Source: Desulfovibrio piger (GTDB lineage: Bacteria > Desulfobacterota > Desulfovibrionia > Desulfovibrionales > Desulfovibrionaceae). From it: a stretch of DNA of 64,000 nucleotides. The translations under genes were made by a program, and so were the position numbers. The notes under the pieces were generated by a model. It ran no database searches. It was given only the letters and a program-made list of their open reading frames with translations, and was not told the origin of the DNA. Below are positions 15,383 to 24,139 of this stretch, piece by piece. The stretch spans positions 451,001 to 515,000 of the forward strand of contig NZ_OX636706.1 of the NCBI RefSeq assembly GCF_951793255.1, given 5' to 3'. Each line of letters begins with the position of its first letter. Position 1 is the stretch's first letter.

Positions 15383-16907
15383 TACGAAGAAACCGGTTAT
15401 GCCGAAAAGCGGGGGCCGCGGGGCCATGACCGCCTTTATTGAAGAGTTCGCCACGTTGCAGGCGGCGGAAGGTTCCTGGTTCTTCCAGGGCTGGCCGCTG
15501 CCGAACCCAGATCCCATTCTTCGGGCCACGGGCCACGCCCTGCCGGTGTATCGTGCCATGCTGTACGACGCGCATATCGGCGGCCTGGCCCGCCGGCGTC
15601 GCGCCGCGGTAAAGGCGCTGGACTGGCGGCTGGAAACGGACAAGGCGAAAAGTAAGACCGTCCGTCTGGTGCAGGACGCGCTTTCCCGCCTGGACGTGCC
15701 GGCCATGGTGGGCGGCCTGTGGGAGGCGGCGCTTTTCGGCTACGCCTGCGCGGAAGTCATGTGGGAAAAGCGGGAAAGCCATGTACTGCCCCGGGCCGTC
15801 ATTGCCAAGCCGCAGGAATGGTTCCGCTTCGACAGCGAAGGGACCATGCTCTTCATGGTCATGGGCAGCGCAAACGGCGTGCCCGTGCCGGCGCGCAAGT
15901 TTCTGCTTTCCCGCCAGGACGCCACCTTGAAGAATCCCTACGGCATAGCGGACCTGGCCCGCTGTTTCTGGCCGCATACCTTCAAGAAAGGCGGCCTGCA
16001 ATTCTGGCTCAAGTTTGTTGAGAAATACGGCTCGCCCAAGCTGGTGGGCAAGTTCGACCGCCAAACGCCCGCAAAAGAGCAGGAAGACCTTCTTGCCTCG
16101 CTGGAAGCCTGCGTTCAGGACGCGGTGATGGTCATCCCCAACGACAACAGCGTGGAGATTCTGAAGCAGGACGGTTCAAGCCTGTCCGGAGCGGCGGAAA
16201 ACTACGAGGCTTTTCTGCGTTTCTGCCGCTCGGAAATCTCCATTGCCCTGCTGGGGCAGGATCAGACCACGGAAGCGGACACCAACCATGCGTCGGCCAC
16301 GGCCGGCCTGGAAGTGACGGGAGACATCCGGGACGCGGACGCGGTCATGGTACAGCGGGCCGTGCAGGACCTGGTGGCCTGGATCGTGGAGCTGAACATT
16401 GGGCCGGAAGCGGACGCGCCGGAATTCGTGCTGTACGAGCAGGCGGACGCGGCGGCCGAAGCGGAAGCGGACACGAAGAAGGCCGCACGGGACAGGGCCG
16501 TGGCGGAACTGCGGCCCTACTACACCGATGATTATCTGGAAAAGACCTACAACCTGCCGCCCGGCGCATTGCGGGAGGAAAAGGAGCCGGAAGGACAGAA
16601 GCCGGCTCCGGAAGGGACGGAAGACGGCGCGCCTGACGAGCCTTTCTTTGCGGAGCCTGCCCCGGCGCTGGCGGAAGCCATGCGGGTACAGGCCCCGGTG
16701 GACGCGCTTTCCGCCGACCTTTCCCCGGCGTTCGAGGCCATGCTTGCGCCGGTACTGGACCGGCTGGCACAAAGCGGTGACTACTCGGAAAAAGGCATGG
16801 CCGAGGCCATAGCGGCGGAATACCCGAAGATGGACCTTGAAGGCATGGCGGACATGCTGGCGCGTGCCCGTTTCGTGTGCCGCCTGTGGGGGTATGTCAA
16901 TGCCTGA
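15369..16907 (+). CDS. portal protein (Mu gp29 type, DUF935)
   Basis: 512 aa, close to Mu gp29. Family features include an N-terminal region with WFFQGWPLPNPDPIL, the ALDWRLE segment, FGYACAEVMWEK and a GLQFWLKFVEKYGSPKLVGK stretch, followed by TNHASATAGLEVTGDI. The C-terminal 120 residues are acidic and Pro-rich and then helical. It forms the head vertex channel. It overlaps the F-like head gene by 8 bp. Confidence 0.92.
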   Translation: MEMSDTKKPVMPKSGGRGAMTAFIEEFATLQAAEGSWFFQGWPLPNPDPILRATGHALPVYRAMLYDAHIGGLARRRRAAVKALDWRLETDKAKSKTVRLVQDALSRLDVPAMVGGLWEAALFGYACAEVMWEKRESHVLPRAVIAKPQEWFRFDSEGTMLFMVMGSANGVPVPARKFLLSRQDATLKNPYGIADLARCFWPHTFKKGGLQFWLKFVEKYGSPKLVGKFDRQTPAKEQEDLLASLEACVQDAVMVIPNDNSVEILKQDGSSLSGAAENYEAFLRFCRSEISIALLGQDQTTEADTNHASATAGLEVTGDIRDADAVMVQRAVQDLVAWIVELNIGPEADAPEFVLYEQADAAAEAEADTKKAARDRAVAELRPYYTDDYLEKTYNLPPGALREEKEPEGQKPAPEGTEDGAPDEPFFAEPAPALAEAMRVQAPVDALSADLSPAFEAMLAPVLDRLAQSGDYSEKGMAEAIAAEYPKMDLEGMADMLARARFVCRLWGYVNA

Positions 16908-18234
16908 AAGCGTAAGTCTGCAAGCCGCGTTCCGCCTGCCGCCTGAAGAGGCGGTCAAATACTTTGAAAGCAAGGGCTACAAGATCTCCTTCGACTGGCG
17001 GCAGGTCTGGCAGGAAGAACACGACAGGGTGTTCACCGTGGCGGGCGTGGCCCGTGACGACGTGCTTTTCGATATCCGCAAATCCCTGACCACGGCCCTG
17101 CAAGAAGGCTGGAGCGGGCAACGCTGGGCAAAGGAAATTACGCCTACGCTGAAGCAAAAAGGCTGGTGGGGGTCGGAAGTCATCATTGACGAAGACGGAA
17201 AGGCCCGCGTCTATCAGAAGGGCAACGCGTCCCGGCTCGATCTCATTTTCCGGCAGAACGTCATGACGGCGTATGCCGCCGGGCGCTGGCAGCGCCAGCA
17301 GGAGACAAAGAAGGAGCGGCCCTATCTGCGCTATTCCGCCATCATGGACGGGCGCACCCGCCCGGCGCACCGCGCCCTGGACGGCCTTGTTTTTCCTGTG
17401 GATGATCCGTTCTGGAAGACATTCTATCCCCCGAACGGATTCCGCTGCCGCTGCACGGTGGTTTCCCTTTCCCGTCGGGAAGTTGCCCCCGGGGAAGTCA
17501 AACACGGCGACGGGGCCATGACGGAGCGGGAAGTGGAGCTGAAGCCGGACAGGGACACGGGGGAAGTGCGCACGGTACAGGTGGGCGGCTACATGCTGGA
17601 CGGCACGCCTTCGGGCCGGGTGGTCTTTGTGGACCCCGGCTTTTCCCGCAACCCCGGCGCAGGCTGGGAAACGTGGGACCCCATGCGGGCCTTGCCGGAT
17701 ATTCCGCCGGGCGTGGGCGGAAAGGGCACGGGTAGCACGGCCATGTTGCCGGGGCAGCCGACCTTTGCCGACTACGGACTGCCGAAAGCGAAGGACATGG
17801 ATAAGGCCGGTCTGGGGGAAAGCCCGGAGCGCCTGCCGCCGGCAAAGACCCGGGAAGAGGCGGAAGAACAGCTTGCCGCGGCCCTGAAGCTGGACGGGGA
17901 AAAGCCACGCGTAGTGGAAACGCCGGCCGGCCCGGTGGTCCTTCAGCGGGCGCTCATACGGCACATGGTACAAAAGGAACGTGACGCCCGCGAGCAGTTC
18001 GCGGCCTTCATTTTACCCACGTTGGAGGAGCCCGGTGAAATATGGTTGACGGCGTATGCCGACGGCTACCGGCGGCGCTACGCCCGGTTCTTCCGTAGCA
18101 GCAATATGCTGCTCATTGTGCGGGTAAACAAGGATGGAAGCCTGTTCTGGAACGGTATGAAATACCGGGACAAGGAAATTGACAAGGCACGGACGGGCGT
18201 CCTGCTGTACGCAGCAGGCACAAAAAAAGACTGA
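16900..18234 (+). CDS. Mu F-like minor head protein with C-terminal nuclease-like domain
   Basis: 444 aa from the ATG at 16900. The N-terminal about 240 residues are the Mu F/SPP1 gp7 head-morphogenesis domain: LIFRQNVMTAYAAGRWQRQ, then DGRTRPAHRALDGLVFP and FYPPNGFRCRCTVVSLS with the two conserved Cys. After a Gly/Pro linker (about 250-310), the last about 130 residues (VVLQRALIRHMV to YRDKEIDKARTGVLLYAA) resemble phage-associated Barnase/EndoU/RelE-like nuclease domains (PBECR type) fused to such head proteins. Candidate catalytic residues are His and Arg in this block. The nuclease call is from remembered family pattern. Confidence 0.8.
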   Translation: MPESVSLQAAFRLPPEEAVKYFESKGYKISFDWRQVWQEEHDRVFTVAGVARDDVLFDIRKSLTTALQEGWSGQRWAKEITPTLKQKGWWGSEVIIDEDGKARVYQKGNASRLDLIFRQNVMTAYAAGRWQRQQETKKERPYLRYSAIMDGRTRPAHRALDGLVFPVDDPFWKTFYPPNGFRCRCTVVSLSRREVAPGEVKHGDGAMTEREVELKPDRDTGEVRTVQVGGYMLDGTPSGRVVFVDPGFSRNPGAGWETWDPMRALPDIPPGVGGKGTGSTAMLPGQPTFADYGLPKAKDMDKAGLGESPERLPPAKTREEAEEQLAAALKLDGEKPRVVETPAGPVVLQRALIRHMVQKERDAREQFAAFILPTLEEPGEIWLTAYADGYRRRYARFFRSSNMLLIVRVNKDGSLFWNGMKYRDKEIDKARTGVLLYAAGTKKD

Positions 18235-18381
18235 TCAGAATGCGGGCCAACCCGGACGGGCTGCAAGGCCACCCGTCCCGTCCTTCACCGTCCGCTTTGT
18301 CCCCTGCGACCCGGACGGCTCTCGCACATGCTGATCAGTCAATTTTCTTCAGGATAGGCTCAGCCGATGAAGGAGTCAACA

Positions 18382-18942
18382 ATGGCAGAGGAAGTCACCC
18401 CCATAACCATCACGGTGGAATCGGCAGTGGTGGAGGCCGCCCTTGACCGTCTGGCACGCGCGGCACGCGACCTTCGCCCGGCCATGCGGGACATAGGCGG
18501 CCTTCTGGAAAAGGAGACGGACGACAATTTCCGCGCCCAGGGGCGGCCCCACTGGAAGCCGCTTTCCCAGGCGACCATCCTGAACCGGCTCATGGGGAAG
18601 GACAGAGAAGGCAGGAGCAAAGGCATTTCCAGTGTATTGAGGAAGGACGGAGATCTGCGGGCATCGGCGAAGCGGAAGCTGGAAGGCGGGCTTGCCATCC
18701 TTCAGGACACGGGAGCGCTTCGCAGCAGCATCCGCGCCCACTCGGACAGGGATTCCGTCACCATCGGTTCCGTCCTGGAATACGCGGCGATCCATCAGTT
18801 CGGGGGCATGGCCGGTCGGGGGAAGAAAGTCCGCATCCCGGCCCGCCCCTTCATTCCCGTGGACAGGGACGGCAACCTGTCACCGGAAGCCGAGCGCGGC
18901 GTGCTGGCCGCCATTTATGACCACCTGGCGGAATCAGTTTGA
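18382..18942 (+). CDS. phage virion morphogenesis protein (Mu gpG type)
   Basis: 186 aa from the ATG at 18382 with GAAGGAG 6 bp upstream (an in-frame ATG 15 bp earlier overlaps that ribosome site). Family pattern: LLEKETDDNFRAQGRPHWKPLS, then ILQDTGALRSSIRAHSDRDSV, EYAAIHQFGG and IPARPFIPV. This protein acts at the head-tail interface or in tail assembly. The 147 bp before it hold no gene. It is the last gene before late promoter 2. Confidence 0.9.
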   Translation: MAEEVTPITITVESAVVEAALDRLARAARDLRPAMRDIGGLLEKETDDNFRAQGRPHWKPLSQATILNRLMGKDREGRSKGISSVLRKDGDLRASAKRKLEGGLAILQDTGALRSSIRAHSDRDSVTIGSVLEYAAIHQFGGMAGRGKKVRIPARPFIPVDRDGNLSPEAERGVLAAIYDHLAESV

Positions 18943-19111
18943 TTCCCTTCGCAGCGGCCTTTTTTCTTCCGCCCTTCCCGATGTTCGGGCAAAGGCAGTT
19001 TTGAGCCGGAAAACCTGTTTATAAACGTTTTTAAACATATCCCAGGGGGGGCGAGCATAACCAAGCCGAGTTCCCCCACCCGCGCTTTCTCCCGAATTTG
19101 GGCGGGAACAA

Positions 19112-19216
19112 TTTCCTAAAGCCCTTTCAAAGACGCCTCCTCTGCCTTTCCCGTAGAACGGAAGACAAAGGAGGCTTTTTGCGCGGCAGCCGTTAGGCGG
19201 CCTGGCCGCCTTACGG
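19112..19216 (+). promoter_or_regulatory. late promoter 2 (head/tail operon) with terminator-like hairpin
   Basis: Motif 19112-19136, identical to late promoter 1 and continuing identical to 19140. The -10 candidate TAGAAC (19154-19159) begins 42 bp after the motif start. GCCTCCT (19135-19141) pairs with AGGAGGC (19169-19175), with more pairs inside, and TTTTT follows, so RNA entering from upstream would meet an intrinsic-terminator-like fold while RNA starting near 19166 would not. A strong second hairpin (19190-19216, arms AGGCGGC/GCCGCCT) lies in the leader before the protease gene. This fills the 312-bp gap 18943-19254. Confidence 0.7.
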
Positions 19217-19254
19217 ATGGCGACAGTAAACCACCGCAAAAAAGGATTGGAGCT

Positions 19255-20160
19255 ATGGGTAAGACAATTTTCCGGGCCGGGCGGCACCGGACCATTACGG
19301 GGCAGGAGGTCGAGTTCAGCGAGGCGGACCTGAACGCCATAGCCGCGGCCTATGACACGGCGGTGCACGAGGCCCCGCTGGTTATCGGGCACCCGAAAAC
19401 GGACGACCCGGCTATGGGCTGGGTATCTGGGTTGAAGTGCGTCGGCCTGCGGCTGGAGGCGGATTTCCGGCAGATGGACCCGGCCTTTGCCGAGGCCGTG
19501 GAAGCGGGCCGCTACAAACACGTTTCGGCGGCCTTTTACGCGCCGGATTCCCCGTGCAATCCGAAGCCAGGCGGCTACTACCTGCGGCATGTGGGCGTGC
19601 TGGGGGCCATGCCTCCGGCGGTGAAGGGCCTGGGGCCGCTGAACTTCGCCGAAGACGACACGCTGTTCCTTGTCTTCGGCGAAGAGGAAGCCGCGCCCCC
19701 CGAAGGGATGCCGTCCGCCGATCCCCTGAACAATGAACAGAACGAGGACCCTATGGACAGAAAAACCGACCCTGCGGCCGAGAACGCGGCACTGAGGAAG
19801 GAGCTGGAAGAGATGAAGACACGCATGGCGAAACAGGACGCCGAGCGCCGCCATGCGGACAACCTGGCCTTTGCGGAAGGACTTGTTTCCGCCGGCAAGC
19901 TGGCCCCGGCCGGGCGTGACGTGGTGGTAGCCACGCTGGATGCCCTGACCACGCCGAAAGAAGACGGCAGCATGATCGCCTTCGGCGAGGGCGACGAAGC
20001 CGGGCCGCTGGCCGAACGCTTCCGCTCCCTTCTGTCTGCCGCCGAGCCTGTGGTGATGTTCGCGGAGTTCGCCGAACGCGGAGCGGATCCCGCTTTGAAG
20101 GAATCCCCGCTTGTAGCCGACGCCCGCCGCCGCGCCGAACAGGCGAAAGGCAGGAGGTAG
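19255..20160 (+). CDS. head protease/scaffold (Mu I type) with internal scaffold start
   Basis: 301 aa. The N-terminal about 150 residues match the Mu I protease family (GQEVEFSEADLNAIAAAYD, PLVIGHPKTDDPAMGW, YKHVSAAFYAP, LGAMPPAVKGL). After an acidic linker, the C-terminal part is a coiled-coil scaffold. An internal ATG at 19753 (residue 167, MDRKTDPAAENAALRKELEE) has GAGGA upstream, which would give a separate 135-aa scaffold, as with Mu I/Z. It would be removed on head maturation. Confidence 0.85.
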   Translation: MGKTIFRAGRHRTITGQEVEFSEADLNAIAAAYDTAVHEAPLVIGHPKTDDPAMGWVSGLKCVGLRLEADFRQMDPAFAEAVEAGRYKHVSAAFYAPDSPCNPKPGGYYLRHVGVLGAMPPAVKGLGPLNFAEDDTLFLVFGEEEAAPPEGMPSADPLNNEQNEDPMDRKTDPAAENAALRKELEEMKTRMAKQDAERRHADNLAFAEGLVSAGKLAPAGRDVVVATLDALTTPKEDGSMIAFGEGDEAGPLAERFRSLLSAAEPVVMFAEFAERGADPALKESPLVADARRRAEQAKGRR

Positions 20161-20163
20161 GAC

Positions 20164-20574
20164 ATGCTCGACGTCAAAAACTATGACGCCCCGGAACTTT
20201 TGGGCGAACTGGTGCTTTTCGAGATCTCCCCGGACTACTGCCGGGAAACGGCGGCCATCAAGGCCGCTTCGGCGGAAATCCCTCTGGGGACCGTCCTTAT
20301 GAAAAACGACGACGGGACGCTTTCTCCGTGGGCCCCCGCAGCTGCCGCGGCCGCCCTGGAGGAAGGGGAAGAAAAGGCCGCCGCGACGACCGACCCCGCT
20401 CCCGTGGGGATTCTCCTTCGGACCGTTGCCGCCTCGTCCGTCAATATTGAAGCGCCCGTGCTCAAGCGCGGGGCGCTGGTGTCGGCTTCCATGCTCAAAT
20501 GGCCCGCCGGCGCGGAGGAAAAGAAGCCCGCGGCGCTGGCGGTGCTTGAAGCTCTGGGCATCGTCGCCCGCTAG
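20164..20574 (+). CDS. head decoration protein (lambda gpD type)
   Basis: 136 aa, 3 bp after the protease gene and 8 bp before the capsid gene. LFEISPDYCRETAAIKAASAEIPLGTVL, GILLRTVAASSVNIEAPVLKRGALV and a C-terminal helix LAVLEALGIVAR match the HDPD/gpD fold. An Ala/Glu loop (about 58-75) is inserted. It would stabilise expanded heads as trimers. Confidence 0.85.
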   Translation: MLDVKNYDAPELLGELVLFEISPDYCRETAAIKAASAEIPLGTVLMKNDDGTLSPWAPAAAAAALEEGEEKAAATTDPAPVGILLRTVAASSVNIEAPVLKRGALVSASMLKWPAGAEEKKPAALAVLEALGIVAR

Positions 20575-20582
20575 GAGGAACC

Positions 20583-21578
20583 ATGCTTACCGTGAATATG
20601 CGTTCGGCTTCGGAACTGACCAAAGCCGTGAACCTGCTGCCGGTGAAGCCGACCTATTTCGGCAGCATCGGCCTGTTTGAGGAAAAGGGCAGCCGCACCA
20701 CGAGCGTGACCCTGGACGTGCGGCACGGCCGCTTTGTGCTGGTGCCCAACCGCGACCGCCGCGAAGGCGCGACGCCGCTTGCCGGACGCGGGAGCAAATG
20801 GAAAACGCAGACCTTCCAGACCGCGCACCTGCCGCTTTCGGACGTGCTCCTGCCTGACGACGTGCAGGATCTGCGCGCCTTCGGCACGGAGCAGCTTTCC
20901 ACGGTCGACCGCGTCCTGAACGACAGGATGCAGGACTTGAAGGATTCCATCACGGCGACGCTGGAATACCATCGGACCGGGGCCGTGAAGGGCGTGATCT
21001 ATGACGCCGGGGGCGATGTGCTGCTGAACCTGTTCGACGCCGCGGGCGTGGCGCAGCTCAAAAAGGCCATCACCCTGCCCACGGCGGAATCCGTCAAGGA
21101 CAACCCGATCAAGAAAGCCATCTACGATGTGAAGCGCAACGCCAAGAAATACCTTTCCGGCTTCATGATCAAACGGTTCGAGTGCATGTGTTCGCCGGCC
21201 TTCTTTGACGGGCTGACCGGCCATGCCCTGGTGCGTGAGGCCTACGAGCGGTGGCAGGCGGTCCAGGACAGGTTCGGGGAAGACGACCGCAAGGGCTTCA
21301 CCTACGGCGGTGTGACGTTCTGGGACTGCCCGGACGAGATCGGCGGCAAGCCCCTGGTTGAAGACGGCAAGGCGCATTTCTACCCCGTGGGATCTGGCCT
21401 GTTCAGTACGTTCTATGCCCCGGCCAACTGGAACGAGACAGTCAATACCATCGGCCTGCCGTTCTACGCCAAGACGGAACCGCGGCCTATGGGCAAGGGC
21501 TGGGACATGGAAGTACAGAGCAACCCTGTATGCATCTGCCACGTCCCGGGCGCCCTGGCCGAACTTTCGCTGGCCTGA
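20583..21578 (+). CDS. major capsid protein (lambda gpE family)
   Basis: 331 aa, preceded by AGGAGG. Family pattern: FGSIGLFEEKGSRTTSVTLDVRHGR near the N-terminus, then the LPLSDVLLPDDVQDLRAFG segment (about 83-101), MCSPAFFDGLTGHALVREAYERW, and NTIGLPFYAKTEPRPMGKGWDMEVQSNP at the end. This is the HK97-fold gpE class and not the Mu gpT class, so the head is a mosaic of Mu-type packaging and lambda-type shell. Stop is followed 2 bp later by the next gene. Confidence 0.92.
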   Translation: MLTVNMRSASELTKAVNLLPVKPTYFGSIGLFEEKGSRTTSVTLDVRHGRFVLVPNRDRREGATPLAGRGSKWKTQTFQTAHLPLSDVLLPDDVQDLRAFGTEQLSTVDRVLNDRMQDLKDSITATLEYHRTGAVKGVIYDAGGDVLLNLFDAAGVAQLKKAITLPTAESVKDNPIKKAIYDVKRNAKKYLSGFMIKRFECMCSPAFFDGLTGHALVREAYERWQAVQDRFGEDDRKGFTYGGVTFWDCPDEIGGKPLVEDGKAHFYPVGSGLFSTFYAPANWNETVNTIGLPFYAKTEPRPMGKGWDMEVQSNPVCICHVPGALAELSLA

Positions 21579-21580
21579 CC

Positions 21581-22021
21581 ATGTACCTGACGCCTGAAGA
21601 ACTGCTTTCCTTCCTGCCCGGGCAGTCGGTCATCGAGCTGACGAACGACGACCCGCGCGGGACGGAGCCGGACATGGGCAAGGTGGAGGAAGCCCTGCGT
21701 GCCGCCGGGGAACTGGTGGACGGGTATCTCCGGGGCCGTTACGAACTGCCGCTTGCCACGGTCCCCACGCTGCTTCGGGACGTGGTGCGGACCATAGCCC
21801 GCTTCAAACTGTACGAGCGCCGCCCGGAAAGCGACATGCCGGAAACGGTCATGGAAACATACAGGGCCGCGGTGAAGACGCTGGAACAGATACGCAGCGG
21901 GCGGATCACCCTGGGGGTGGCGGCTACGGCCGAAGTCCTGCCGGAACGCGGGGAACATCGCATGAGCGCGCCGAAGGCCTTTTTTTCAGACGCCATGCGC
22001 AAAGCGTATGAGAGGTCATGA
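21581..22021 (+). CDS. head-tail connector, Mu gp36 type (DUF1320)
   Basis: 146 aa from the ATG at 21581. MYLTPEELLSFLPGQSVIELTND, LVDGYLRGRYELPL and LLRDVVRTIARFKLYERRPE are the DUF1320/gp36 pattern. The C-terminal tail (GRITLGVAATAEVLPE) is typical too. It is thought to be part of the neck. It overlaps the next gene by 4 bp. Confidence 0.88.
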   Translation: MYLTPEELLSFLPGQSVIELTNDDPRGTEPDMGKVEEALRAAGELVDGYLRGRYELPLATVPTLLRDVVRTIARFKLYERRPESDMPETVMETYRAAVKTLEQIRSGRITLGVAATAEVLPERGEHRMSAPKAFFSDAMRKAYERS

Positions 22022-22482
22022 TGGCGACGACCAATGAGATGCTTGAGGCCATACGGTCCCGGCTGGCGGAGCTGCCGCTTTCGGCCGAGTTCTGGCCGGA
22101 AGAAGAAAGGGAATACCGCCTGAACCATCCCGTGGGCGCGGCTCTTGTGGGCTATGCCGGGGCGACGTACGGGCCTTCGCGGGACATGTTCGCGGTGATC
22201 CAGGAGCGGGAGATCAGCCTTTCGGTCATCCTGGTGTTCCGGCAGCTGAACGGCCGGGACGGGGCCGTGGACATGGTCGACCGTATCCGGAGGCTGCTGA
22301 CGGGTTTCCGCCCGCCGGACTGCGGCAAACTGCACATGCGGTCCGAACGCTTCGCCGGACAGGCGTCCCGGCTGTGGTGGTACGAGTTGACCCTGACCTG
22401 TACCGGGATGCTGGTGGAGGCGATGGAGATGGAAGACGAACCGAAACTGGCGGACGTCGGTTTCAAGGGAGAAATATCATGA
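22018..22482 (+). CDS. Mu gp37-type neck/tail protein
   Basis: 154 aa; overlapping ATGs at 22018 and 22021 follow GAGAGG. The frame starts MMATTNEMLEAIRSRLAEL, then EREISLSVILVFRQLNG, VDMVDRIRRLLTGFRPPDC and a strand-rich end. Position and pattern match the Mu gp37 family, a tail-completion or connector protein. It overlaps the following small gene by 4 bp. Confidence 0.8.
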   Translation: MMATTNEMLEAIRSRLAELPLSAEFWPEEEREYRLNHPVGAALVGYAGATYGPSRDMFAVIQEREISLSVILVFRQLNGRDGAVDMVDRIRRLLTGFRPPDCGKLHMRSERFAGQASRLWWYELTLTCTGMLVEAMEMEDEPKLADVGFKGEIS

Positions 22483-22700
22483 TCTACAAATTTTGCGGGC
22501 GTCTGACGACCGGGGCGACCCTGGAGCTTGCCGGCGGAGGGCGGCGCGAAGTGCTGCTTTATCCCGGCCGCACCTGCGACCTGCCGGAAGAGCACCCCTG
22601 GGTACAGCGTATGGTCAAGCGGGGCTGCCTGGCTCCCATGCCGGGCCATCCGGCCCAAACGGAAACGGCGATGCCCCCCGCCGAGAAGGAGAACGCATAA
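22479..22700 (+). CDS. Mu gp38-type small protein (DUF2635)
   Basis: 73 aa from the ATG at 22479 in a 4-bp overlap. A short beta-domain (TTGATLELAGGGRREVLLYPGRTCDLPEEHPWVQRMV) is followed by a Pro/Glu tail. It sits immediately before the sheath gene as Mu gp38 does, and the stop overlaps the sheath start in TAATG. Role not known. Confidence 0.75.
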   Translation: MIYKFCGRLTTGATLELAGGGRREVLLYPGRTCDLPEEHPWVQRMVKRGCLAPMPGHPAQTETAMPPAEKENA

Positions 22701-24130
22701 TGGCCGCGAATTTTCTGCATGGCGTGGAAACGATCGAGGTCAAAAACGGCGGTGTGCCGATCACCGTCGTCAAGTCCGCCGTTGTCGGGCTGGTGGGGAT
22801 CGCGCCCGCCGGCCCCGTCAACGAGCCGGTCCAGATTCTTTCCTCGAGTGACGCCGCCCAGTTCGGCTCCGCGCTTTCGGGCTTCACCATCCCCCAGGCG
22901 CTGGACGCCATTTTCGACCACGGAGCGGGCACGGTGATCGTCGTCAACGTCCTTGACCCTGCTGTGCATTGCGAACAGGCAACGGACGAGGTGCTGGAGT
23001 TCGTCGCCGTGAACGGACGGGCGAACCTTGCCCATGTCGCCGTGCGCGAGCTGGTGCTGAAGGATGAAAACGGAGAGACCACCTATACGGAAGGCGAGGA
23101 CTACACGCTTTCGGCCACGTCCGGACTGGTGACACGCCTGGCTTCCGGGGGGATCCCGGCGGGCGGCAAGGTGAAGGCGACTTACAAATACGCCGATCCA
23201 TCCAAGGTCAAGGCGGAGGACATTATCGGCGGTATTGACGAAGACGGGGACCGCACGGGCTTTGCCCTGCTGGAAAGCTGTTACCAGCTTTTCGGCTATG
23301 ACCCCAAGATCCTGATCGCGCCGGGTTACTGCACGCAGCTTTCCGTGGCGTCCGAGATGGTGGCCCAGGCGGAGAAGCTCCAGGCAATGGCGCTCATCGA
23401 TGCGCCTGTGGGCACCACCTTTGACGAGGCCGTCACCGGACGCGGTCCTGCGGGCACGATCAACTTTTCCTTTGCCAGCCAGCGGACGGTGCTCTGCTTC
23501 CCGCACCTGAAGGTGTACAGCGCGGAACTGGATGCCGACGTCCTGGAGCCGTTTTCCCAGCGTCTTGCCGGCGTCATGTGCGTGACGGACAACAATGAAG
23601 GCTACTGGAAAAGCCCCAGCAACGAGGCCATCCAGGGCATCACGGGCGCGGAGCTTTCCCTGACCGCCAAGATCGACGACGCGCAAAGCCAGGTCAACCT
23701 GTTGAACGAAAAGGGCATCCTGACCGTGTTCAATTCCTATGGCTCCGGCTGGAAGGTCTGGGGCAACCGCTCCAGCGCCTGGCCGACGGAGACGGACTGG
23801 GAGACCTTCATCTGCGTTCGCAGGACCAAGGATATCATCGACGAAAGCATCCGCTACTCTTCGGCACAGTTCATGGACCGGCCCATCGACAAGGCGCTCA
23901 TCGACACGATCCTGGAGAGCGTGAACCAGTTTTTCCGCAAGCTCCAGGGCGACGGGGCCATCATGGGCGGCCTGGCCTGGTTCGACCAGGCACGCAACCC
24001 GGATACGGAGATCAAGGCCGGGCACCTGCTGATTCAATACAAGTTTACCCCCAAGCCCCCGCTGGAACGCCTGACCTATGAAAGCGAACTGACCGGGGAA
24101 TATCTTGTTTCCCTGAGTGGCGGCGAATAA
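22700..24130 (+). CDS. contractile tail sheath protein (Mu gpL type)
   Basis: 476 aa from the ATG at 22700 (MAANFLHGVETIEVKNGGVPI). The N-terminal strand that threads through neighbouring subunits, the VKSAVVGLVGIAPAGPVNEP segment and the C-terminal NVWGNRSSAWPTETDWE-like block with FICVRRTKDIIDESI and EYLVSLSGGE are typical of phage sheath proteins. A longer upstream frame overlaps gp37/gp38 and is not used. Its presence makes this a myovirus with a contractile tail. Confidence 0.93.
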   Translation: MAANFLHGVETIEVKNGGVPITVVKSAVVGLVGIAPAGPVNEPVQILSSSDAAQFGSALSGFTIPQALDAIFDHGAGTVIVVNVLDPAVHCEQATDEVLEFVAVNGRANLAHVAVRELVLKDENGETTYTEGEDYTLSATSGLVTRLASGGIPAGGKVKATYKYADPSKVKAEDIIGGIDEDGDRTGFALLESCYQLFGYDPKILIAPGYCTQLSVASEMVAQAEKLQAMALIDAPVGTTFDEAVTGRGPAGTINFSFASQRTVLCFPHLKVYSAELDADVLEPFSQRLAGVMCVTDNNEGYWKSPSNEAIQGITGAELSLTAKIDDAQSQVNLLNEKGILTVFNSYGSGWKVWGNRSSAWPTETDWETFICVRRTKDIIDESIRYSSAQFMDRPIDKALIDTILESVNQFFRKLQGDGAIMGGLAWFDQARNPDTEIKAGHLLIQYKFTPKPPLERLTYESELTGEYLVSLSGGE

Positions 24131-24139
24131 GGAGGCATC

